From positions 1 through 7,058 of the forward strand of contig JAFAFN010000548.1 of assembly GCA_023423475.1 (NCBI GenBank): a stretch of DNA of 7,058 nt, written 5' to 3'. Both the position numbers and the translations under genes were made by a program. Of this stretch, positions 1-4,442 are shown one piece after another; position 1 is the first letter of the stretch; each line of letters starts with the position of its first letter. The notes beneath the pieces were generated by a model. The model saw nothing but the letters and a program-made list of their open reading frames with translations, was not told the DNA's origin and did no database searches. This DNA is from Actinomycetes bacterium. Its GTDB lineage: Bacteria > Actinomycetota > Acidimicrobiia > Acidimicrobiales > Microtrichaceae.

Positions 1-1
1 G

Positions 2-394
2 CCCGATGGTGAGGTCACGCATTCGGCCGACGCTCCGCCGACCGCCCTGGTCGGCGGTGCGAACACCGCCCGGCCGACGGTGACGACCGTCTACCTTCGG
101 ACCAACGCCACCTATCGCACGGCGTCGGGCATCGGCATCGGCACGTCGTTGGCCACCCTGCAGCGCGTCTACGGCGACCGGCTCGTCGTCGACGAGGCGG
201 ATGGCTGGGAGCGCCCGACGGACGGCCTGCTGGCCAGCTACCAGTCGGTGGCCGCGGTCCGTGACGGCGACCGGGCGATGACCTACACCCTGACGAACGG
301 GGCGAACCAGGCCTTCGACCCGGCGACGGCGACCGTCGAGGCGATCAAGGTCAGCAGCGCGGAGTTCTGGGGCGACGACGAGGGATGTGTCTGA
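2..394 (+). CDS. C-terminal part of an exported protein (5' end outside window)
   Basis: The frame is open from base 2 with no stop before the TGA at 392-394, so the true start lies upstream of the window; the GTG at 80 is just an internal codon. About 130 residues are visible. They start with an Ala/Pro/Thr-rich stretch and continue into a compact domain with the pattern GIGIGTSLATLQRVYGD. That pattern resembles the 'G-x-x-x-G-x-S-L-x-x-h-x-x-x-YG' unit seen at the C-terminus of many actinobacterial secreted or lipoprotein domains, followed by predicted beta strands and a terminal Gly-Cys-Val. A Cys so close to the C-terminus is common in that kind of domain and may form a disulfide. No catalytic motif is visible and I cannot name the protein. 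The coding frame is sound; the exported location is inferred from composition, because the signal sequence is not in view. Confidence 0.7.
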   Translation, partial: PDGEVTHSADAPPTALVGGANTARPTVTTVYLRTNATYRTASGIGIGTSLATLQRVYGDRLVVDEADGWERPTDGLLASYQSVAAVRDGDRAMTYTLTNGANQAFDPATATVEAIKVSSAEFWGDDEGCV

Positions 395-420
395 CGTCGC
401 TCGCCTCGACGCGGCATACT
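391..420 (+). promoter_or_regulatory. Putative promoter of the thioesterase gene (-35 CTGACG, -10 CATACT)
   Basis: CTGACG at 391-396 and CATACT at 415-420 are 18 bp apart and each matches the sigma-70-type consensus at four of six bases. The -35 box contains the TGA stop codon of the upstream gene. A start near 427 would give a leader of about 45 nt that carries the GAGGAG ribosome site at 458-463 and a possible small stem (CGGGC 422-426 with GCCCG 431-435). Assigned by eye only. Confidence 0.35.
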
Positions 421-457
421 CCGGGCCTGCGCCCGAGGTGTCGGCACCCGGGACGAC

Positions 458-463
458 GAGGAG
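458..463 (+). promoter_or_regulatory. Ribosome binding site that fixes the thioesterase start
   Basis: GAGGAG lies 8 nt before the GTG at 472. The same frame stays open back to 385 inside the upstream gene, so this site is what identifies GTG 472 as the start. The 29 extra residues of the longer version are Arg/Pro-rich and unlike any hotdog thioesterase. Confidence 0.65.
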
Positions 464-471
464 AGATCGCA

Positions 472-915
472 GTGCAGCACGACATCCCGCTCCACGACCT
501 GCTGGGCTTCGAGTTCGTCGCCCCTGAGCACGGATCGACCGTGGCCGAGGTCCACATGCCGGTGCGGCCAGAGGCCTTCGGGTTCACCGCCAACCTGCAC
601 GGCGGCGCCATCGCCACCCTGATCGACCTCTCGTGCGCACTCGCCGCAGCGCGTGCCACCAGCTTCGACCCGGAGACCGAGTCGCTCGTCACCTCGGACA
701 TGCACGTCCGCTACCTCGGCCGCCCCCGGACGGACCGGGTGACGGCTCGCTCCGAGATCGTGCGTCTCGGCTCCCAGCTCATCGTCATCGACTGCCGCGT
801 CGTTGACGGCGACGAGCACCTCGTCGCCACCGCCGACTTCTCGATGATGCGGGTGCCGCTGCGTCGCCCGCTCGATCCGACGGCACCGAACGAGCTCGGC
901 GCGCCGGAGCTCTGA
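472..915 (+). CDS. PaaI-family hotdog-fold acyl-CoA thioesterase
   Basis: The product is predicted to be a cytosolic 147-residue single-domain hotdog thioesterase that hydrolyses acyl- or aryl-CoA thioesters to free acid and CoA. The length is normal for the PaaI group. The diagnostic segment is NLHGGAIATLID at about residues 41-52. His43-Gly44-Gly45 starts the hotdog helix, and Asp52 sits nine residues after the His, the spacing of the proposed catalytic Asp in E. coli PaaI. The second half (SLVTSDMHVRYLGRP, then DRVTARSEIVRLG and a final ADFSMM strand) matches the usual beta-sheet order. The start is GTG 472 with a good GAGGAG site. It probably has its own promoter (391-420) and is followed after 32 bp by an alpha/beta hydrolase. 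PaaI enzymes typically rescue CoA trapped in aromatic, steroid or fatty-acid breakdown. The exact substrate is unknown, and medium-chain acyl-CoA is as likely as phenylacetyl-CoA. Confidence 0.88.
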   Translation: MQHDIPLHDLLGFEFVAPEHGSTVAEVHMPVRPEAFGFTANLHGGAIATLIDLSCALAAARATSFDPETESLVTSDMHVRYLGRPRTDRVTARSEIVRLGSQLIVIDCRVVDGDEHLVATADFSMMRVPLRRPLDPTAPNELGAPEL

Positions 916-940
916 CCTGCCGGGCAGGCCGCGCTACCGT
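912..940 (+). promoter_or_regulatory. Putative leaderless promoter of the alpha/beta hydrolase (-35 CTGACC, -10 TACCGT)
   Basis: CTGACC at 912-917 and TACCGT (TANNNT type) at 935-940 are separated by exactly 17 bp. The in-frame GTG at 948 starts 7 nt after the -10, about where transcription should begin. This suggests a leaderless mRNA, as is common in actinobacteria. The -35 overlaps the TGA of the thioesterase gene. The SDR promoter further along has the same 17 bp and 7 nt geometry. Confidence 0.45.
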
Positions 941-947
941 GCGCGAC

Positions 948-1739
948 GTGGCGACGGACGAGGGTTCCCGATTGCACGTCGAGCGATCCGGTACCGGAGA
1001 TCGCCTGCTCTACTGCAACGGCTCGGGCTCGACGCTGGCGACCGCTCGCCCGATCCTCGAGCAGCTGCGAGCGTCCTTCGACGTCGCCGCGTTCGACTAT
1101 CGGGGCATGGGCGACAGTCCGCCGGTCGATGGGGCGTACTCCATGGCGGATCTGGCTGAGGACGTCGAGCAGGTGCTCGACGACCTCGGCTGGGACGATT
1201 GCCTGCTCGTGGGGCTGAGCTTCGGCGGCATGGTCGCCCAGGAGTTCGCCGTCACACGTCCCGAACGGGTCCGACGCCTCGGGCTGCTCGCGACATCGCC
1301 GGGTGGCGACTTCTCGTCGTACCCGCTCGAGGAACTCGCAGAGCTCTCCCCCGGCGTCCGGGCGACCCGGTCCCTGCTCCTGGCGGATCGACGCTGGACC
1401 AGCGAGTGGCTCGGCGAGCACCCCGACGAGCTCCAGATCGTGCTCACCCTCGCCGAGGGGCAGTCGACCGAGGAGAGCAACGTGCAGCGAGCAGGCCGAC
1501 TCGCTCAGCTCGCTGCACGGCAGGGCCACGACGTCACCGGTCGACTGGGTCGGATCACCGCACCGACCTTCATCGGCTGCGGGACCTTCGACGACATCGC
1601 CCCGGTCCGCAACGCCGAGCGGATGGCCGAGGGCATCTCGCAGGCCGAGCTCCACGTCTACGACGGCGGCCACCTCTTCCTGTTCCAGGACGCCCGTGCC
1701 TGGCCGGACCTGATGGCGTTCCTCGACGGCGGGGACTGA
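948..1739 (+). CDS. Alpha/beta-fold hydrolase
   Basis: The product is a cytosolic alpha/beta hydrolase, 263 aa from GTG 948 or 266 aa from GTG 939. Numbering from 939, the nucleophile elbow is GLSFGG with Ser94, the acid is probably Asp218 in the GTFDDIAP segment, and the base is His245 in YDGGHLF, so the full triad is present. The DYRGMGDS segment near residues 53-60 matches the GxGxS loop of enol-lactonase, haloperoxidase and esterase relatives. The usual His-Gly oxyanion motif is replaced by CNGSGST (residues 26-32). The cap region (about 123-195) is helical. The 948 start is preferred because it sits 7 nt after a TACCGT -10 box and no strong ribosome site precedes either GTG. The gene follows a thioesterase, so it may act on an ester or lactone in a catabolic route. 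Class-level assignment is firm; the substrate is unknown. Confidence 0.85.
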   Translation: MATDEGSRLHVERSGTGDRLLYCNGSGSTLATARPILEQLRASFDVAAFDYRGMGDSPPVDGAYSMADLAEDVEQVLDDLGWDDCLLVGLSFGGMVAQEFAVTRPERVRRLGLLATSPGGDFSSYPLEELAELSPGVRATRSLLLADRRWTSEWLGEHPDELQIVLTLAEGQSTEESNVQRAGRLAQLAARQGHDVTGRLGRITAPTFIGCGTFDDIAPVRNAERMAEGISQAELHVYDGGHLFLFQDARAWPDLMAFLDGGD

Positions 1740-1813
1740 CCCCCTCCGCTCCGCACCGCTTCACCTCGCACGGAACCGCGTCGTCGCTAGAACGTCGGGG
1801 CTGGGAAGCTGTG

Positions 1814-1819
1814 GGAGGG
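1814..1819 (+). promoter_or_regulatory. Ribosome binding site GGAGGG that points to a start at GTG 1825
   Basis: GGAGGG ends 5 nt before the GTG at 1825 but 19 nt before the GTG at 1839. Only the first fits normal initiation. The 1825 frame, however, ends after 13 codons, which is the main evidence that the lipoprotein gene is frameshifted at its start. Confidence 0.6.
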
Positions 1820-1838
1820 AACCTGTGCGTCACCGTCT

Positions 1839-2780
1839 GTGCTGCTCGTCCTCGTCGCGGGGCTGATCGCCGTGGTGGCCGCCTGCACGGTGCCACCGAC
1901 GGGACCGGGGACCGACCCGACGTTCCCGTCGACGAGCACCACTGCGTCCACCACCACATCGACCACTTCGACCACCTCGACCACGCTGCCCACGTTGACC
2001 GCTCCCACGGTGCTGCGATTGAACAGCACCGGCGACTACATCGGACAGGGAACGCTCCGCACCCTGTCGCCACCCACCCACACCTTCGCCGTGAGCGGCG
2101 GCGGCAGCCGCATCACGGTGATCGTGGGCGGTTCGTCCGGCTGGCGTCTCGAGTTCGCTGCGCCCATCGGCCGGCGGCTGGAACCGGGCCCGTTCGAGCT
2201 GGCGACGCGCCACCCCTTCCAGTCCCCGACACGCCCCGGGCTCTCGGTGACCGGAGAGAGCCGCGGGTGCAACCGAAGCACTGGCCGCTTCGACATCCGC
2301 GATGCCACCACCGACGCGAACGGCAACCTCGTGCGGTTCGCCGCTGACTTCACCCAGATCTGCGACGGACGGGGCTCGCTCTCCGGCACGGTCCGCTGGA
2401 ACGCGGTCGATCCGTACCCCGCACCGGCGGACACCGACGCCGACGGGGTGCCCGACACGGTCGACAACTGCGTGTCCACGTCGAACCCCGGTCAGCACGA
2501 CGGCGTCGGCGACGCGTGCGACGGCGTCGTCACCCACACCCGGACTCGCCGCGCTCGACGTCTCCGGGTCCGGCCGCGGCTGCAACACCCTGACGGGCGA
2601 GTTCACGATCCACGAGGTCGCGGTTGCTCCGAACGGTGCCGTCCAGCGGTTCTCCGCCGACTTCGTGCAGCACTGCGAGGGTGGAGCGGCGGCACTGCGC
2701 GGCAGCGTCCGGTTGAACGCCACGGCACCCTGAGCCGGCGCTGCTCGCGTTCCTCGCCGCCGACCGGCCGCAGGAACTAG
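1839..2780 (+). CDS. Frameshifted TSP3-repeat lipoprotein (longest open frame)
   Basis: The open frame encodes 313 aa of a probable surface lipoprotein. From residue 1 it reads a hydrophobic signal core ending in the lipobox VAAC (Cys16), a Thr/Ser linker (about 25-55), and a beta-rich module (about 57-193) that opens with LNSTGDYIGQG and contains RGCN and QICDG cysteines likely to pair. A thrombospondin-type-3 calcium-binding segment follows (198-228: DTDADGVPD, DNC, GDACDG). After about residue 232 the frame turns Arg-rich and meaningless. Module sequence continues in the +1 frame to the TGA at 2731-2733 (see 2530-2733). At the start, the GGAGGG site fits GTG 1825, whose frame gives MRHRL and then dies. 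One extra base near 1838 would join it to this frame and give a textbook n-region. The intended gene is therefore probably 1825-2733 with two indels: a pseudogene, or two sequence errors. The function of the module is unknown to me. Confidence 0.6.
   Translation: MLLVLVAGLIAVVAACTVPPTGPGTDPTFPSTSTTASTTTSTTSTTSTTLPTLTAPTVLRLNSTGDYIGQGTLRTLSPPTHTFAVSGGGSRITVIVGGSSGWRLEFAAPIGRRLEPGPFELATRHPFQSPTRPGLSVTGESRGCNRSTGRFDIRDATTDANGNLVRFAADFTQICDGRGSLSGTVRWNAVDPYPAPADTDADGVPDTVDNCVSTSNPGQHDGVGDACDGVVTHTRTRRARRLRVRPRLQHPDGRVHDPRGRGCSERCRPAVLRRLRAALRGWSGGTARQRPVERHGTLSRRCSRSSPPTGRRN
1956..2000 (+). repeat. 9-bp tandem repeat coding for the Thr/Ser linker
   Basis: Five 9-bp units run head to tail. The first three (ACATCGACC, ACTTCGACC, ACCTCGACC) differ at one base; the last two are more diverged (ACGCTGCCC, ACGTTGACC). 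In frame they encode a Thr-Ser-Thr rich stalk between the lipidated Cys and the folded module. Such linkers typically hold a domain away from the membrane, and the repeat may vary in length between strains. Confidence 0.7.
2530..2733 (+). pseudogene. Out-of-frame second half-module of the lipoprotein
   Basis: In the frame of the TGA at 2731-2733, the sequence reads PGLAALDVSGSGRGCNTLTG and goes on to FSADF, QHCEGG and VRLNATAP. This matches the second half of the first module (PGLSVTGESRGCNRSTG, FAADF, QICDG, VRWNA), with about half of some 54 aligned residues identical by eye. Both Cys (RGCN and Q-x-C-D/E-G) are kept. The main open frame enters this region one base out of phase, at a point between about 2520 and 2540. 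The N-terminal half of this second module (the DYIGQG part) is missing. It is the natural C-terminus of the lipoprotein, cut off by a frameshift, and not an independent gene: there is no start codon or ribosome site of its own. Confidence 0.65.
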
Positions 2781-2791
2781 AACAGGTTCTC
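2778..2791 (+). promoter_or_regulatory. KstR-like operator upstream of the oxidoreductase
   Basis: TAGAACAGGTTCTC matches the mycobacterial KstR consensus TNNAACNNGTTNNA at seven of its eight fixed positions; only the last A is C. Counting one more base on each side, the 16 bp form an inverted repeat with a single mismatched pair around a central AG. KstR is a TetR-family repressor of cholesterol-catabolism genes that is released by a sterol-derived CoA thioester. The site is 42 bp before the ATG at 2833, a normal operator position. Whether this organism has KstR cannot be seen here; another TetR-type repressor with a similar site is possible. Confidence 0.5.
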
Positions 2792-2821
2792 GTTCGGCGT
2801 ACGCAGGGTGCGACCGGGGTC

Positions 2822-2827
2822 AGGGGG
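2822..2827 (+). promoter_or_regulatory. Ribosome binding site of the oxidoreductase
   Basis: AGGGGG lies 5 nt before the ATG at 2833, supporting that start. This gene therefore appears to have a normal leader, unlike the leaderless-type genes nearby. Confidence 0.55.
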
Positions 2828-2832
2828 CAGCG

Positions 2833-3882
2833 ATGAGCATCAGGGTGATCCAGTGGGCGACGGGGACCGTGGGGGTGCACGCACCGGCGGCGATCGCGGC
2901 GCACCCCGACCTCGAGCTGGTCGGCCTGTGGGTCCACAGCGACGCCAAGGCCGGCCGTGACGCCGGCGAGCTCTGCGGCGGACCCGCACTGGGCGTGACG
3001 GCCACGCAGGACGCGGACGCCCTGCTCGACCTCGGCGCGGACGTCGTCTGCTACACCGCGAACTCCGACGTCCGCCCCGACGGCGTCGTCGAGGACATCT
3101 GCCGCATCCTCGCCTCGGGGGCGAACGTGGTGAGCACCTCCTTCGTCCCGTTGCTGCACCCCGCGCACGCCGGTCCGGGTGTGCTGGACCGACTCGAGGC
3201 TGCCTGTCTCGAGGGTGGCACGACCTTCTACACCTCCGGGATCGACCCGGGTTACGGCAACGCCGGGGTCACGATCGGTGCGCTCGCCCTCTGCAAGGAG
3301 GTGCGCACGGTCAGGATGATGGAGATCGTCAACTACGCGACGTGGGACAACCCGTTCACGATGTTCGAGATCATGGGGTTCGGGAAGGACGACACCTCGC
3401 AGTCGCTGCTGCTCGCACCCGGATCGACCGCGCTCGCGTGGGGTCCGGTCATCCACCTCGTCGCCGACGCGATCGGACTCGAGCTCGACGAGGTGATCGA
3501 ACGCCACGAGGTCATCCGGGCCGACGAGGACATCGAGATCGCGTCCGGCACGGTGGCGGCCGGGACCATCTCGGGCATGCGCTTCGAGATCATCGGTGTG
3601 GCCGACGGCGTCGAGCGGCTGGTGGTCGAGCACGTCACGCGGCTCCGTGACGAGGACGCCCCCGACTGGCCCCAGGGTGCGGGCTACCGGATCCTCGTCG
3701 AGGGCGAGCCGCACGTGAAGGTCGAGGTGAGTGTGTCCTCGGACCTCGGTGACCACAACCACGCAGGCTGTCTCGCGACCGCGATGCACGTCATCAACGC
3801 GATCCCCGCCGTCGTCGCCGCCGAGCCCGGCGTGGTCACCATGCTCGACCTGCCCGTCTACTCCGCGCGCGTCGGCGCCTGA
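2833..3882 (+). CDS. NAD(P)-binding oxidoreductase, dihydrodipicolinate-reductase / amine-dehydrogenase-like
   Basis: The product is a 349-residue cytosolic protein. Its N-terminal Rossmann domain opens with VIQWATGTVG (residues 5-14, dinucleotide loop GTVG at 11-14), followed by a second strand LELVGLWVHS at 28-36. The middle segment TSGIDPGYGN (134-143) and the alpha/beta C-terminal domain match the actinobacterial family annotated as dihydrodipicolinate reductase N-terminal domain or NAD(P)H-dependent amine dehydrogenase family. That family is related to 2,4-diaminopentanoate dehydrogenase and typically has about 340-360 residues, so this looks full length. It has many paralogues in mycobacteria and Acidimicrobiia, mostly without a proven substrate, and a real role in lysine biosynthesis is unlikely. 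Start ATG 2833 has an AGGGGG ribosome site, and a KstR-like palindrome lies in the leader or promoter region. That hints at control with sterol or acyl-CoA catabolism, which is inference. The gene converges on the HxlR gene. Confidence 0.82.
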   Translation: MSIRVIQWATGTVGVHAPAAIAAHPDLELVGLWVHSDAKAGRDAGELCGGPALGVTATQDADALLDLGADVVCYTANSDVRPDGVVEDICRILASGANVVSTSFVPLLHPAHAGPGVLDRLEAACLEGGTTFYTSGIDPGYGNAGVTIGALALCKEVRTVRMMEIVNYATWDNPFTMFEIMGFGKDDTSQSLLLAPGSTALAWGPVIHLVADAIGLELDEVIERHEVIRADEDIEIASGTVAAGTISGMRFEIIGVADGVERLVVEHVTRLRDEDAPDWPQGAGYRILVEGEPHVKVEVSVSSDLGDHNHAGCLATAMHVINAIPAVVAAEPGVVTMLDLPVYSARVGA

Positions 3883-3923
3883 GACGGAGAGCGTCAGCGC
3901 CGAGGACGGAGAGCGTCAGCGCC
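3883..3923. repeat. 19-bp tandem direct repeat between convergent genes
   Basis: GACGGAGAGCGTCAGCGCC occurs exactly at 3883-3901 and 3905-3923, a period of 22 bp. Each copy can form a small hairpin (GACG, GAGAG loop, CGTC). GGCGCCTGA at 3874-3882 can pair with TCAGCGCC at 3894-3901 (one bulge), so it could act as a crude terminator for the + strand gene, though there is no T-run. The second copy contains the HxlR stop codon on the minus strand (TCA at 3916-3918). Confidence 0.75.
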
Positions 3924-4389
3924 TGATCAACGCGGTGTCGGCGCCGGCGCCCGGACCGGGCACCGCGTGCACGCCGCGATGGTCCATCGACTCGCCGCAG
4001 ACGCTGCAGCGGAGGGATGCCTCGGCGACGTGGCCACAGGCATCGTGGACCAGCTGCAGCGGTGGACCCTCCGGCGCCGCCCACGCATCGCCCCACTGGC
4101 GCATGGCGGTGAGCACGGGCCAGAGGTCGCGGCCCTTGTCCGTCAGGCGGTACTCGTGACGGACCGGACGGTCCTGGTACGGCACCTTGTCGAGCACGCC
4201 GGCATCGACCAGCGCAGCGAGTCGCGTCGACAGGATGTTGCGTGAGATGCCGAGACGCGACTGGAACTCGTCGAAGCGCCGCACGCCGAGGAACGCATCG
4301 CGCACGATGAGCATGGACCACCACTCGCCCACCACCTCGAGGCACTGGGCGACCGAGCAGTTCATCTCCTCGAAGCTCTTGCGCTGCAT
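3916..4389 (-). CDS. HxlR-family winged-helix transcriptional regulator
   Basis: The 157-residue protein carries a MarR-like winged helix of the HxlR type over about residues 9-102. CSVAQCLEVVGEWWSMLIVRD (11-31) is the family signature, with Cys11 where HxlR regulators often have a redox- or electrophile-sensing Cys. RRFDEFQSRLGISRNILSTRL (37-57) is the recognition helix region, and HEYRLTDKGRDL (78-89) is the wing. A C-terminal extension (HDACGH at 115-120, then CSVCGE at 128-133) supplies Cys118, His120, Cys128 and Cys131, a possible small zinc knuckle seen in longer HxlR proteins. It binds DNA as a dimer, and its natural targets are usually adjacent genes: here the divergent SDR-MFS operon, plus probable autoregulation. 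Its ATG is 6 nt from a TAACCT -10, so the mRNA is probably leaderless. The stop lies in the tandem repeat. Family call is strong; the inducer is unknown. Confidence 0.9.
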   Translation of the reverse strand: MQRKSFEEMNCSVAQCLEVVGEWWSMLIVRDAFLGVRRFDEFQSRLGISRNILSTRLAALVDAGVLDKVPYQDRPVRHEYRLTDKGRDLWPVLTAMRQWGDAWAAPEGPPLQLVHDACGHVAEASLRCSVCGESMDHRGVHAVPGPGAGADTALIRR

Positions 4390-4395
4390 GGCTCG

Positions 4396-4424
4396 AGGTT
4401 AGCTGGTTGCATGATGGAACTCAA
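4396..4424 (-). promoter_or_regulatory. Leaderless promoter of the HxlR gene (-35 TTGAGT, -10 TAACCT)
   Basis: Read on the minus strand, TTGAGT (4424-4419) and TAACCT (4401-4396) are exactly 17 bp apart, and the ATG at 4389 begins 6 nt further on. There is no room for a leader with a ribosome site. It overlaps the SDR promoter, so the two polymerases would compete. Confidence 0.5.
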
Positions 4425-4435
4425 TGCCGTACGGT
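4407..4435 (+). promoter_or_regulatory. Leaderless promoter of the SDR-MFS operon (-35 TTGCAT, -10 TACGGT)
   Basis: TTGCAT (4407-4412) and TACGGT (4430-4435) have a 17-bp spacer, and ATG 4443 follows after 7 nt. The -35 lies inside the 9-bp repeat GTTGCATGA (4406-4414), repeated at 4438-4446 across the start codon. The -10 overlaps the 8-bp palindrome CCGTACGG (4427-4434). These are candidate HxlR contacts. Confidence 0.55.
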
Positions 4436-4442
4436 CCGTTGC

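Noticed and set aside
422..435. Terminator hairpin after the first gene
   Set aside because: Only a 5-bp stem (CGGGC/GCCCG) with no T-run; it would sit within the proposed thioesterase leader.
385..471. 29-residue N-terminal extension of the thioesterase
   Set aside because: Arg/Pro-rich, overlaps the upstream gene, and lies upstream of a good GAGGAG site placed for GTG 472.
711..1673. 320-aa open frame on the minus strand
   Set aside because: Antisense to the alpha/beta hydrolase, whose triad and fold motifs are intact on the + strand.
1199..2347. 382-aa + strand open frame across the hydrolase and lipoprotein
   Set aside because: Arg/His/Pro-rich shadow frame spanning two real genes in other frames, with no motif.
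2530..3789. 419-aa open frame on the minus strand
   Set aside because: Antisense to the oxidoreductase; biased His/Arg/Asp composition from high-GC third positions and no recognisable motif.
2833..3882. Lysine-biosynthesis dihydrodipicolinate reductase (dapB)
   Set aside because: About 100 residues longer than typical DapB, and the characteristic DapB active-site motif is not visible. It fits the amine-dehydrogenase-like paralogue family instead.
3883..3923. CRISPR array or integration attachment repeats
   Set aside because: Only two 19-bp copies with a 3-bp gap, no spacers, no cas or integrase gene, and no second copy elsewhere in the window.
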